A stretch of DNA of 64,000 nucleotides, from the NCBI GenBank assembly GCA_029891385.1, contig CM057228.1, positions 66,346,523 through 66,410,522 on the forward strand, written 5' to 3'. The first letter of the stretch is position 1, and each line of letters starts with the position of its first letter. A model generated the notes under the pieces. It did no database searches, was not told where the DNA came from, and was given only the letters and a program-made list of their open reading frames with translations. Made by a program: the position numbers and the translations under genes. Shown here piece after piece: positions 45,505 through 58,622 of the stretch. Source of the stretch: Erythroxylum novogranatense (lineage: Eukaryota > Streptophyta > Magnoliopsida > Malpighiales > Erythroxylaceae).

Positions 45505-47045
45505 GTATTGAGGTTGCCTAATTTGATTCAGTTGAGAGCTTTGAATATGCAGTTGAATCTGGAGCATGATGGAGCTTTGGTAGCCACTCTGAAGCTCAAA
45601 CCGATGCTACATGACAGGATCAGGAGAGTTCAGGACAAGGATATTGCTATAGTGAAGTTGATGGAGAAAGTGAAGACCAATCTGAATTCTGAATTTGAAT
45701 TGAGAGATGGGACATTGTGGTTGGGACAGAGGCTATATGTGCCTGATGTGGATGATTTGAGGCGAGAGATTCTGGAGGAAGCTCATATGGTCGCCTATGC
45801 TATGCATCCTGGTACTACCAAGATGTATAACACTTTAAAGCAACATTTCTGGTGACCTAGCATGAAGAAGCAGGTGGCAGATTATGTCTCCAGATGTATG
45901 ACGTGCCAGCAAGTTAAAGCTGAGCACCAGGCTCCAGTGGGGAAACTTCATTCGTTGCCTATTCCTGAATGGAAATGGGAACGAATTACTATAGATTTCA
46001 TTATGGGGTTGCCTAGGACTCTGAGGCAGAATGATGCTATTTGGGTCATAGTGGACCGGTTAACTAAATCGACCCATTTCTTGCCAGTGAGGGAGAACAA
46101 TTCTCTTGATCAGTTGGCCTAGAAATATGTGACTGAGGTAGTGAGACTGGATGGGATTCCAGTGTCATAGTCTCGCGAGGATTCAGATTTACTTCGAGGT
46201 TCTGGAAGAGTCTGCAGTCTGCTGTGGGTACCAAGTGGAATTTCAGTACAGCATTTCATTCTCAGACAGATGGGCAGAGTGAGATGACGATTAAGACTGT
46301 TGAGGATATGCTTCGAGCTTGTGTATTGGAGTTTAGAGGAGCATGGGATTAATATTTGGCCTTGATTAAGTTTGCCTATAACAATCATTATCATAGTAGC
46401 ATCGGGATGGCACCATATGAGGCATTATATGGAAGATAATGTCGATCGCCTCTATATTGGGATGAAGAGGGTGTGAGAATGATGGAGGGCCTAGAGCTGA
46501 TTCAAGATGCAGTGGACAAGGTAAAACTGATTCGGAGTCGCATAAAAGCGGCTCAGGATAGACAGAAGAGTTATGTGGATCAGCATCGGAGGGAGATGGA
46601 GTATAGTGTGGGAGACAGGGTGTTCTTACAAGTGTCACCATGGAGAGGTGTGCTGAGATTTGCTAAGAAGGGCAAGTTAAGCCCTAGGTACATTGGTCCC
46701 TATGAGATCATTAAGAGGATAGGACCTTTGGCCTACAAGCTGGCTTTACCGAGTGAGATGTCTCAGCTGCATAATGTCTTCCATGTGAGTATGCTCCGGA
46801 GATATCGATCGGATCCGACACATGTGATACCGGCTCAGGAGATTGAGGTGGCTAGCAATTTGAGTTATGTTGAGGAGCCGGTCCAAATTGTGGGATCACG
46901 GGTTAAGCAGTTGAGGAAAAGGGTTATTCCATTGGTGAAAGTCCTATGGAGGAACCACTCAACTGAGGAAGCAACTTGGGAGACCGAGGAGCATATGAGG
47001 AGACAGTATCCTCACTTGTTCGATAAGCAGGTAAGAATTTCAAGG
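45505..47045 (+). pseudogene. Integrase with C-terminal chromodomain, unit 1
   Basis: The N-terminal zinc site has YAMHPGTTKMY and CMTCQQVKAEHQAPVG. The catalytic core has WERITIDFIMGLP with the first Asp. The SDRD region near 46170 is lost to a local disagreement that is intact in unit 2. SEMTIKTVEDMLRACV holds the Glu. Stops: 45853-45855 (TGA for Trp), 46120-46122 (TAG for Gln), 46350-46352 (TAA) and 46437-46439 (TAA, CAA in unit 2). The chromodomain spans about 46866-47025 with VPLVKV-like IPLVKVLWRNHSTEEATWE and ending YPHLFD. Chromodomains direct such elements to heterochromatin. Confidence 0.92.
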
Positions 47046-47058
47046 ATGAAATTTTTAT

Positions 47059-47071
47059 TAGGAGGAGAGAG
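47059..47071 (+). other. Polypurine tract, unit 1
   Basis: AGGAGGAGAGAG-type tract immediately before LTR2. Confidence 0.85.
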
Positions 47072-47072
47072 T

Positions 47073-50000
47073 TGTAACATCCCATCACCGATGGGAAGGA
47101 TAAATTGGTCATTTGGGACGGGTTAGGAGTTTAGAAACATATCTCGGCATGTTCATACATTAGATGGCCTCTAAATATAGATGAATGATAACTTTTGCAC
47201 ATGCACATGATTGTACATGCATTCATGACATTTCCCGACATATGTGTCTAAATGTAATTGTTTTGTGAAATATGTGATATTTGTGTTTGAAAAATTGAAT
47301 TAGAGTGATTTATGTGTGTTTTCCATTTTTAAGGACTTTTAGGAATTTTTCTGGAATTTTTGGGAAACAATGTCCGGACCGGAAAATTACCAAGTGGCTG
47401 ACTGAGTGGATTTCAGGTACTGGAAATGACTGTCCAATGGCAATGAAAAATTGGATACATGAATTTAGGCATTTTTGCTATGAGCCATTGGAATTTGGAG
47501 TATAAATTATATTGTTTTTGGAAACTGACTGCAGAATCGTAAAATGGGACAAGTCTCAAGTGACATTTGTCACTTGCCTACCTAGTCTTAAACTTAAGTG
47601 TTTTATACTTAACCTATTTTGGGAGAGCTTCCACGACATTCTACTTGAGAAAGAGTGAAAAGGTGATTTAAGGGCTTTCTTCCTCCTCTCAGCCGTAGCT
47701 TCCATTTCTTCTTCTTCTTCTTTGGTTTTCTCCTTCTTATTAAGTGCTACTCCTCTTCACCTTCTCAAGCCCTCATAGCCTCGTTTTCCTCTTTCTTTAT
47801 TGTCAAAAAATTACAAACCTAAGCTTTAAGGATGATGGTCGGAGTGGTAGGAAAGGTTAGGAGAATTGTGAAAAAACTTGAAAGATTGAAGCTTTGAAGC
47901 TTGTTTAGGTGAGAACTAAGTTATATGTGCTTAATTTAGTAGGTAGAAGCATTTATTGTGCTTTATTGTGGATTAATTTCATGAAGATTTTGGGTTGAAT
48001 GTATGGATCTAAGTGTATGTTTGTGTAAGGATAAATAACACGATGAGGTGAAGTATGTGAATTAAGAGTTTTGAAGTGGTTTTAATGATGTTAGATGATT
48101 AATTTTTAAAAGGAAATGATTGAGTATGTGTGCTGGAATTTTGTAGGTTTATGTTCAAGTGAAGTTCTTGATGAAAGTTTGGCTGAATGAGTGATTAAAG
48201 TAGATGCTGATTGATGTAGGAATGGTGTTAGAATGAAAGGAGTAGAGTTAGGTTATAAATCTGGAAAATTTACCTTGAGTATGTTTCAGGTTTTTAATCA
48301 TAACTTTTGATATGGTTATGCTATTGAGTTGAGGTTTGGCTTAATTTAAACTTGAGAAGTTTGGCTAGAATTCTTATGAAGGAAGTTCTGTCCAATTATG
48401 GCTTGAAAGGGATGGAATTTTGCTTTGAAAGTGAGATATCCATGCGCAGGTGAATAGTGTGTTGATTATAATTCTATCATTGTGACCGTAAACTTTGGAA
48501 ATTTTCTAGGCTAAAGTAGACTGATTTTGTGAAATGGGTCTTCATGAAAGTTGAAGATTTACTTGTTAGCTTTCTATCTCCACCAAGTATGACATTTTCT
48601 ACTCGTAGGTTGAAAGTTATGGCTTGATTATTTTTGGACGGTCATTGATGTATTAATGTGTTTGGGTGTATGTAATGTCTCTAAGTACTGATTTTTGGGG
48701 TTACTGTGTTCTGAAGCTAATTTTGGATTGTTATGGTTGAAATTAGCTTACGTGATCTTATGGAAAGTGTTAGAATATTGTCTTAGCTTTACAATGAGGT
48801 ATAATGTGCGAATTTTGGATGTAGGGATTGTAAGTTATGAATTTGTAAAGTTTTGGCTATGGTTTAGGTCATGTGCTGTTTTAATACTCCTTAACAGGGT
48901 AGCGACATTTATGGGTGAATTTGACCTAGTTAGAAGTGGAATTTGCTTTGAAGTCCTTCAGGAGAATTGTAGTATATTGTCTGATCTTTTTATTGCTATA
49001 TGGTATACAATTTTTCGCCAAGGGTATTTGAAGTTATGAATTTTGGAAGATTTTGTTACTGTTGAGAATGAGACTTAGGTAGGCAGAAGCTTTGATTGAG
49101 AATTTGATTTGTTTAGATATTGAATTGGCTTCCAAGTTGTTCATGAAAGTTGTAGAATATGTTTTTCTCTTTTGATTGATATAAAATTTGGAATTTTTGG
49201 CAAAGGGGGTAGAAAGATATGATTGTTGGAAAATGTTGTGGTACTGTTTTGAATGGTAATATGAAGCGCGATCTTTGATTTCATTTTGACACCCTTAAGG
49301 GTGAAATTGGTTTATGAGTCCTTCATGAAACTTGTTGGATTTTCTGTGCTCTTTCCAATGAGACCTCAATTGTGATTTTTGGACATTTGTGTGAAAAGAT
49401 AGGATATGTGAAAGAAGAGAAGGTATATGAATGAAGAAAGAGGAATAATAGTGAAATTGGAAAATTAATTTTAAAAAAATTGAAAATTTCGGATCCTCGA
49501 TTCTCGCGAGGGCGATACGTCGCCCTTGCGATACGTCGCCCTTGAGATATGGATTTTTTATTTAATTTAATTAATATTTTTATTTATTATTATTTATTAT
49601 TTCTATTTTTTCTTAATTTAATTCTTTTGTGCATATCTTTTTCATCCGACCTCAAATGAATTCGATTCTCAAGGCATCGGATTCGTATAATATTTAATTT
49701 TATCTTTATATAAAATTGGGAATTTTTAGAGATAAAATTGACGAGGATTGGTTAGGTCGAAGTGAGGGGACCGGGTAATTATTTTTCTGGTCCGTATTTT
49801 ATTAATAATTTGACCTATAGAGGTCCGAATTGAGTAATTTTAGTGGCATTGAGTTTCTAAAATTTAGAGGAAAATTTTGTGATGGGATTTTTTTGAAATA
49901 GTGTCAGGAATGTCACGAACATGCATTGTACACATTTAAATTGCTACATGTGCATTATTAAATATTTCTGATTGTACATTTGGTAATGTTTGAATATTTT

Positions 50001-51076
50001 GACTGTTATATAGGCGCATTTGGAACGTCATCCCACAGACGTTGCCGAGACTTCCAGGCATTAGCTCGGAAGCTATTTGGTGAGTAACCTAGATGGTTTC
50101 TCAATCATTATTTGTTTATAATGATGTACTTATAACTCTATGGAGAATAATGGTGGGCTTGTGTGTTGTTTATGACTGGATTCCGAATAGAAGGTCCGAT
50201 GTATTGGGAGATTATGACATAGAAGTGCTATACGTGATTTTAATGTGATTAATTGTGAACTATTTGTTTGAATTTGCTAATTTGGGATTGATTGTGATGC
50301 TGACATTGCATCATTGCAACATATGCATTCCATGCATGAATGCATGATCAGTTAATGACAGTTGTGACCGGAGCAGCCATCGAGAACTTAAAGCTCAACG
50401 TAATTGGGCCTTGAGCCTACAGTGATTCAGAGCCTCAGGGTCAACGATTAATGCGCCCAGATTGGGACAGTTTTAGGCTCTCGGTCACAACAATGTAATA
50501 ATTGGAAAAGTGTCACATACATATTTCATGTGCATTTGATTTGGTTTCTTTGATTGATAATAATAATCATGTGGTACTTCTGAATGTGACATGATGAAAC
50601 AACTGTGTTATGCTTGACTATGCATGAATTGGATGAACCATCAATGATGGTTCCTCACTGAGTTCGCAAACTCACCCAAAATTGTAAGTTATTTTTCAGG
50701 ACGGAGAGAGTAGACTCCTAACTCCAGAGGGACTTTTCCTGCCGTGTAGATCGTGTTGGCAAGAGAAGCCATGGCTCACAGGTCAGTCAGCTGGGATTTT
50801 TGGGGGATGACCTAGTTAGGCTTTTGTATTAGATTTATTTTGGAGTAATGTACAGAAAGTTAAAAACTGACAAAGATGTAAATTACTGCTTTTGATGAAA
50901 TGAAATGAGGAAACATTTTGGTTTCAAAAATTATTGATTTTTATATTAATGTGTTATGATTATGATGCCATGTGAAGTATAGTAGTGATTGTTCGTAGTT
51001 CACTCTTATCGTAGGATATATATCGGAATGACCTACGGGTATTCCGGTGTATACCCTATAGTAAGGGGGCACTACA
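47073..51076 (+). repeat. LTR2 (4,004 bp), mosaic of LTR3-like and LTR1-like halves
   Basis: It is the 3' LTR of unit 1 and the 5' LTR of unit 2. From the start to 49090, single-base differences almost always match LTR3. From 49111 to the end they match LTR1. Its GC island (49502-49545) is extended by one extra ~16 bp ATACGTCGCCCTTG unit. Hairpin GAGTT/AACTC at 50660-50673. Confidence 0.93.
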
Positions 51077-51082
51077 TTTAGG

Positions 51083-51094
51083 TGGTATCAGAGC
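51083..51094 (+). other. Primer-binding site, unit 2
   Basis: TGGTATCAGAGC, six bases after LTR2, identical to unit 1. Confidence 0.92.
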
Positions 51095-51374
51095 ATAGTT
51101 TGGCATCTGTTGGGACTAGTTACATATTTAGGCTTGAATTATTGTGAGAAATGCAGAAACTGATCGGAATTATTGTTTTGTTATAGGTCATCCATTCTAG
51201 GTGATCAGATTGACTAACTAGCTGACCAAGGATCAGTCGGAGCCAGTAGGCAGTCCTCGGTGCCTCGATCTGAGGAACTACCTTCTAGAGTTCCCGTGAG
51301 ACGGGAGAGGAGGTATGACAGACTGCGCAAGCAGGGGGCTGTGGATTTCTATGGCAGCACAGACCCTGCTGAGT
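51095..51374 (+). pseudogene. Leader and gag N-terminal fragment, unit 2
   Basis: Same as 37950-38220 and also ending VDFYGSTDPAE before the nested LTR. The region 51218-51340 keeps CAG-rich wording (CAGTCGGAGCCAGTAGGCAG) where unit 1 shows CGA-type variants. Confidence 0.75.
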
Positions 51375-54300
51375 TGTAACATCTCACCCCCGATGGGAAG
51401 GTAGAATAGTAATTTGGAAAGGGCTGAGAGTGGTTAAAATTTTTTGGGCATGTTTATACATATCCTTACACGTGAATAGTGAAATTTGCACATGAAAATG
51501 ACTGTACATGCATTCATGACATTTCCCAGTATATGTGCCCAAATGTGATTTTGTTGTGGAAAAATATAATTTTGTGCTTGAAAATTTATTTGGAGTGAAC
51601 TGTTGTGTGTTTTACATTTTGGGGAATTTTAGAAGTTTTCTTGGAAATTTTGGGAGAAAATTTCAGACCGGAAAAATCGCCAAGTGGCGAACGAATAGTT
51701 TTCGATCATCGAAAAGTACTTTCCAATGGCCTTGGAAATGAGATACATGATTTTAGGATTTATTAAATTGAGTCATTGGAATTTGGAAAGAAATTGGGGT
51801 AGAAATTAGAATTGAATTTGGAAAAGAATTAAAAGATCTTGTAAAATTGTGACATGTGGCAGGTGACACATGTCACTTGCCTACCATGCCACCATGCTCA
51901 TCCTTGCATTAATTAAAAGCTTTCTTTGGTCTTCATTAACGACATCTTGATTTTAGTGGCCAAAATGAAACTTGTCTTCCTATTTTCTCCACCATCATTT
52001 TCGTAGCCTTCTTCTTCCTCCTCTTCTTGATTTTTGCTTGCTTCTCTTTTCCATCTCCTCCTCCATGGCTTGCTCTTCTTTGGTCTTAAACATACAAAAC
52101 AAAAGTTCAACCTAAGCCTTCATGTTGATGATCGTATATGGGAAGGGAAATTAGGAAGTAGGTGACAATTGGAAGATTTGAAGCTCAAATAGGTAAGAAT
52201 TGCGCTTTATGTATAAATTGGTAGTTAAATGCATTCTTTGTGTTGTTTATACACTAAATTAGATGAGAATTTTGTTTTTGTATATGGGTATGTAATTTGC
52301 TTATTTAATTGATGGTTGATTGATGAATTGATGAGGCAAAATCTAATGAATATAAGTAAAGAAATTAAGATGATTTAAAGTGAAATTATGCTTAAAGATT
52401 AGTGTAAAACATGATGGATGATGGGATGAGTGTGTGCTGTAATTTGTGGCCTTATGTTCAAGAATAAGATATGAGTGAGTTATGATAGGTATAAGAAGTA
52501 AATAGAGTGAGAAATGGTGTAGGAATGGTATGGAAGTGATAGGATTTGGTTTAGGTTGAAAATCGGAAAATGTGACTGTACATGTTTCAATGTTTTTTTA
52601 TATAGTTGAGCAAATGAGGTAAGGGTTAGCTGTAATTAAACTTGAGAAGTTTGGTTACATTTTTTGTGAAGGAAGTGATGCTTAATTGTGGCTTGAAGGG
52701 GTTTGAATTTGGCCTTGAAAGTGAGTTATAGGTCTTGTATGAGCAAGAATTCGAGATTGTGACCAAACTTGATTTAATTTTTTAGGTTGATTTGGATTGA
52801 ATTTGCTAATTTGGTCTTCATGAAACTTGAATATGGTCTTGTTATCTTTTCATCGCCATTAAGTATGAAATTTTTTCGATATCTAGGTTGAGAGTACTGA
52901 TCTGTTAATTTTTGGGTGTTAATATGCTTAGTGCTGGAAAATGTGTTAAGTATAGGGTTTGTGGTGATTATGCATTGAAGCTAAATTCTGGACTGTTGTG
53001 ATGTTAATTAGCTCAAATGGTCTTAAAAAGTTGTAGAGGAAGGTTGTAGCTTTGAAATGGTGCATAATATGCTATTTTTAGATGTAAGAATTGTGAGTTA
53101 TGGATTTTGCAAGAATGACTCTAATTTAGGTCATCTGTTAGTTAACAAGCTTTAACAGGGCAGCCACTTTCATAGAAGCAATTGACCTAGTTAGAGATGG
53201 AATTTGATTCTAAGTCCTTCTTGAGAATTGTAGTATATTGTCTGAGCTTTTTATTGCTATATGGTATGGAATTTTTCGCTAAGGGGATGTGGAGTTATGC
53301 ATGTTGGAAGATTGGGTTATTGTTGAGAATAATTTGGATAGGCAGAAGCTTTGCTTGAGAATTTGATTTGGTTAAAGCTGGAATTGGCTTCCAAGTTGTT
53401 CATGAAAGTTGTAGAATTTGTTTTGCTCCTTTTATTGATATAAAATATGGAATTTGTGGCTAAGGGGATGAAACGTTATGATGTTTACAAGTTTTGGTAC
53501 TGTTTGTGAGGAGCTTGTCGATCAGTCATCTTGGAGTAAGTTTTTGACCCCTTTAGAAGTCGATCTGATCTTTGAGTCCTCATGAAAATGGTGGAGCTAT
53601 CTTTTATCTTTCCATCGGTACCAAGTTTGTCAAATTTGGAGTTCGGAGTCAAAAGTTATGTGGGGTAGAAGTTAGGAGTTCGGAATCGCGTGGCCGACCG
53701 CTCAGCGAGCGCTTGAAGCGAAGCATGCTAGCCTCGATCGGGCGAGCATGCCTATCTTGGTCTGTCACAGCATCCCGTGATCAATTTTGACCAACCTACC
53801 TCTCTCCACTCTTTTGGCCATAATGTTTTAGTCCGACCTCCGATCGATCTGATTTTTGAAGCGTTAGATTCCTAAGACATTTCTCTATCTTTTCATACGA
53901 AATTTATGATTTTTGAGATCAAACTGAGAAAGGTGGATCGGATCAAAGTGAGCAGACCGGTTGGAAAAATCTAAACATACTTCATCAATTTGGAGATATC
54001 CTGAGCTATAGAGCTCCAATCGATCTGATTCTTATTTCTAATTAAACTAGAGACATAGATATACAAATGTTATGAAGAGGTCATACTTCAATTTAGCCCC
54101 TAAAATGTTTAATTTCTAGAGTGAAGTTACGTGTAGTGTGTTGGTTTGAACGTGTTTTGGGAATATCTTTTCCGTCCAACATTCAATTGACCTGATTCTC
54201 GAGACATCGGATTCGTGAAATATTTAATTTCATTTTTTTGTTAAATTGAAAATTTTTAGAGCTGAAATTGTCAGAGATTGGTTAGGGCGAAGTGAGAGGA

Positions 54301-55821
54301 CCGGTAATGATTTTTCGATCCGTCTTTTATTAATAATTGGACCTATAGAGATCCGAATTGAGTGGTTTTAGTGTTTATGGCTTTCTAAATTTTAGAGGAA
54401 ATTTTTGTGACTGTAAATTGTGAAATAGTAACTGGAATGTCACGAACATACATTGTACACATCTAAATTGCTACATATGCATTATTTAATATTTCTGATT
54501 GTGCATTTGGTAATGTGTGAATATTTTGAATGTTATAGAGGCACGCTTGGAACGCGTCATCCCACAGACGTTGCCGAGATTTCCCGGCATTAGCTCGAAA
54601 GCTATTTGGTGAGTGACCTAGATGGTTTCTCAATTATTATGTGTTTATTATTTTGCGCTTATAATTCTGTGGAGAAGAATGGTGAGATTGTGCGTTGTTT
54701 ATGAGTGGATTTCGGACCGAAGGTGTCTGATGTATTGGGAGGTTAAGAGATAGAAGTGTTATTTGTCTGAGAATATGAGATCTTCGTGTTTTCAATGTGA
54801 TAAATTGTGAACTAATTGTTTGAATGCGATAATTTGGGTTTGATTGTAATGTGATACTGCTCAATTGCGACATATGCATTCCATGCATGATCGATTAATA
54901 GACAGTTGGATCGAGAAGCCACCGAGAGCTACAAGCTCAACGCTTATATTGGGCCTCGAGCCCCATTAAAGGATTCGAGCCTCGGGCTCAACGATTAATG
55001 CGCCCATAATGGGACGATTTGAGCCTCAAGCTCAACGATTGATCGCCTTATTGGGACGGTTTAGCGCTTCGGTCACAACACCGAAATAAATTGGAAAAGT
55101 GTCACATGCGCATGTCATATGCATCTTATTTTTAATCTGTTTGATTGAGTGAAAGGCTAACTGCCTTATGTTTCTGTGGTACCAATCATTTCGAATGTGA
55201 ATTATGAAACAATTGGCTTATGTTTAAGTGTTTTATGAATTCAATTGGTTATGGATGTCAAATAGAATGAAATGTATCAAATTGTCTATGTTCACGTGAA
55301 ATTGTGCAATGTGATTAAATATGCAACAATGTGAATATATGTTATGTAAAACGATGTGTTGCATGAATTATGTGAACCATCGATGATGGTTCCTCACTGA
55401 GTTCGCAAAACTCACCCAAAATTTCTAACTATTTTCAAGGACCCAAAAGAATACCCCCATTAGGCAACGGGCGTATAGCAATCTCATGCGAGTGAGAAAA
55501 GAGATCGGGATCAGTTCTCGTCTGCATTAGAGTTTTTTTTTAAAAATTGTACTTTTTGAATTTTTGTACAAATAAATAGGTCATGTTGAAAAGTCAACAA
55601 ATTGCATGAAATTGTATTTACAAAAGGGCGCTCGTGGTCATTGAACTCACCGATGATTATTTATGTAAATTGTTTTCCGCATAATATATATAGTATGTGT
55701 ATGTTTCAAAAAATTATCTTGAAGTTTTGGTCGAGTGATGTATCACGCCACCCTCACAGGGCACGGACTCGGATATCACCATCGATGTCGGGTTCGGGTC
55801 ATGCGAGAGTGGGGCGTTACA
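51375..55821 (+). mobile_element. Solo LTR 'B' copy in unit 2 (4,447 bp)
   Basis: Same ends, same insertion codon and same flanks (TGAGT 51370-51374, TGAGG 55822-55826) as the copy in unit 1. It was therefore duplicated with the unit and not inserted twice. Differences from unit 1 concentrate at 53695-53750, 54890-55080 and 55515-55740, again at CAG/CTG-rich places. Hairpin at 55399-55413. Confidence 0.9.
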
Positions 55822-56793
55822 TGAGGCTGAGGGATGGCTGGAGAGGACTGAGAGAGTCTTCGACCAGATAGATTGTGATTCATAAGAGAGATTTGATTAT
55901 GCAATCTCTTTCCTGCAGGGCCCAGCTTATCAGTGGTGGAAGACTGTCCCGGGTAGTACCACCAGGCCTTACCTACTGACATGGGAGGATTTCCTGAGGG
56001 CATTTAAAGACAATTATATGCCCAAGGTTTATTTTGAGATGAAGATGTAGGAATTCCTGGAGTTGAAGCATGGTAGGATGACAGTGGCAGAGTATGAGGT
56101 GAGGTTCAATGAGCTCATAGGATATGCTACTGCTTTGATTTCCACGGAGGTAGATAGGTGCCGGAGGTTTGAGAATGGCCTCAATATGGAGATCCGTACC
56201 AGATTGGCCCGATCAGATATGGGAACCTTTATTGAGTGAGGTTGCCGAATGCGAGTTGAAAGCGATTGATGAGACAGAGAAAGCTAAGACCGGTCAGGGT
56301 CCAGGGTAAGAGACCGAGTGTGATCGAGGCGATTCTCTAGGAGTTTTAACAAGCGCCAGAGCAGGACTTTTAGGTCATCGGGAGGATTCAGGCAGTCTGG
56401 ATTTGGGCAGAGAGGGAGGTTTGCTCAGACTGGTAGTGGCAGTGGGAGAGGTACAGGACAGATTCCTCCAGTTTGTGAGCACTGCGAGAAAAGACACAGT
56501 GGGGAGTGTTAGCGGTTGACTGGAGCCTGCCTTAAATGCGGCTCCATGGATCATCATATCAGGGATTGTCCTGCTACTGTGGGAGCTCAGTTTGCCGTCA
56601 GTGGGAGATCAGGCAGTAACACCACGGTGCAACTGAGTCGGGGTGGTGGATCCAGGCAGAGGGGCCGAGGCAGAGGCAGAGGCCGAGGCAGAGTCAAGGT
56701 CTTTATGAGGATCGAGGATGGGGCAGCCGACCACGCCCCGAGCGTGGTCTATGCCATGACTCGGCAGGAGGCCCAGGATTCCCCAGATGTGGT
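55822..56793 (+). pseudogene. gag C-terminal part with zinc knuckle, unit 2
   Basis: Parallel to unit 1, with the same gag core, the same stops (for example TAG at 56048-56050) and the same zinc knuckle CLKCGSMDHHIRDC (about 56525-56568). The section 56235-56350 is scrambled relative to unit 1, with several one- or two-base gains and losses that destroy the frame, mostly at CAG and CTG trinucleotides. A smaller such patch lies at 56690-56745. Confidence 0.85.
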
Positions 56794-57230
56794 AGCAAGT
56801 GTGCTTCTTATTTATGATATTGAAGCATTTGCACTACTAGATCCGTGATCCACACATTCATTTATTGCCCGTGTATTTGGCATGTAGATTGCATGGGGAT
56901 AGGGATAGATTACAGTATGGGCTAGAGGTGAGTACACCTCTAGGTAGTACTACTGTATTGAGAGAGGTCTGCAAGGGGTGCTCGATCCGGATTGATTAAG
57001 CAGTGTTAAGGGCAGACCTGATAGTGTTACCATTGCGAGAGATAGATGTGATTTTGGGGATGGACTGACTTACTTTCCATAGGGCTATCATGGACTGCTA
57101 TACCAAGGAGGTCGTATTAGAGTCTCCTGGTCACCTAGAGCAAATGTTTAGTCAGCGAAGGCGGCCGGATGATTTCATTCTGAGTGCCTTGAGATTGATG
57201 TAGGGAGGATGAGGCGATTCGCCCATGTTA
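56794..57230 (+). pseudogene. Aspartic protease, unit 2
   Basis: VLLIYDIEAFALLDP is followed by a TGA where unit 1 reads CCAGGATCC (here CCGTGATCC), so the active-site motif DPGSTHSF is interrupted. The ILGMDWL signature is kept near 57055, and LPLREIDV is intact here (CGA codon). A patch at 57130-57230 differs heavily from unit 1. Confidence 0.82.
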
Positions 57231-58622
57231 TGGACACGAGAGTCGGCAGAGGCTTCAGGATATTCCATGGTTAGAGAATTTCGGATGTGTTTTTCGATGA
57301 GTTCTGGGTTTATCACGGATCGGAAGCAGAGTTCACTATTGACCTAGTTCAGGGCATTGCTCCTATATCTATACCTCCTTATAGGATGGCTTTGTGGAAT
57401 CGAGGGAGTCAAGGCTCAATTGCAAGAGTTCCTGGAGAAGGGATTTAGCAGGCCCAGTGTTTCATCTTGGGGAGCTCCAGTATTATTTGTGAAGAAGAAG
57501 GATGGGACTCTGAGATTGTGCATCGATTACAGGCAACTGAATCGGGTGACGGTGAAGAATAAGTATCCACTGCCTAGGATCGATGACTTATTTGATCAGT
57601 TGTAGGGAACTCAGGTGTTCACTAAGCTGGATTTGAGATCGGGGTATTATCAGCAGAAGATAGCAGAGGCTGATGTGCCTAAGAGTGCATTCCGGAGTAG
57701 GTATAGGCATTTCGAGTTCCTAGTGATGCCATTTGGGTTGACTAATGCCCCGGTAGCTTTTATGGCCTTGATGAATAAGGTCTTTCAGCCCTACCTGGAT
57801 CAATTTGTAATTGTATTCATTGATGACATTTTGGTGTATTCGAGGAGTAGACAGAAGCATGCGAAACATTTGAGGATTGTTTTGCAACTTATGAGAGAGA
57901 AGCAGCTATATGCCAAATTCAGTAAGTGTGAATTTTGGCTGGATGAGGTAGTGTTTCTGGGCCACATAGTGATCGGAGAGGGTATTCAGGTCGATCCTAA
58001 CAAGATTGAGGCAGTGATGAAGTGGGAAGCTCCAAGGAATGTGTCGGAGATTCGGAGCTTCCTTGGATTGGCTGGCTATTACCGGAGATTTATCGAGGGA
58101 TTTTCATTGATCTCAGCCCCTCTGAAAAAACTTCTGAGAAAGAATGTGGCATTCAGATGGACTGAGGAGTGCCAGAAGAGCTTTGAGGAGCTGAAACATC
58201 GATTGACTATTGCACCGATGTTAGCTATTCCATCTAGGACTGGAGGTTATGAGGTATATAGTGATGCATCGCATCAGGGATTGGGGTGTGTTTTGATGCA
58301 GCATGGTAGAGTGATCACTTATGCCTCGAGACAGTTGAGGTCTCACGAGGTAAACTATCTAGTGCATGATTTAGAGTTAGTTGCAGTTGTTTTTGCCCTG
58401 AAAATTTGGAGACACTACTTGTATGGTGAGACTTTTCAGATTTTCACTGATCATAAGAGTTTGAGGTATTTGCTGAGTCAGAGAGAGTTGAATTTGAGGC
58501 AGAGGAGATGGATTGAGCTGCTGAAGGATTATGACTGTACGATTGAATACCACCCAAGGAAGGCTAATGTGGTGGCAGATGCTTTGAGCAGGAAGTCTCA
58601 CATCAGTGCAGCTCAGATTTAG
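57231..58622 (+). pseudogene. Reverse transcriptase and RNase H, unit 2
   Basis: From 57410 it matches unit 1 closely. In the 335-codon segment 57615-58622 I count nine amino-acid differences (for example QLKI/QQKI, VTGE/VIGE, RRFL/RSFL, PGKA/PRKA). FIDDILVYS and all RNase H acidic residues are kept. Of the two unit-1 stops before FTKLDL, only the second is shared (TAG 57603-57605); the first is CAG (Gln) here. The N-terminal 57231-57405 is badly disrupted relative to unit 1. Confidence 0.93.

Noticed and set aside
33946..47072. Integrated plant pararetrovirus
   Set aside because: Integrase and chromodomain are present, and the element is bounded by LTRs with a polypurine tract, which identifies a Ty3-gypsy retrotransposon.
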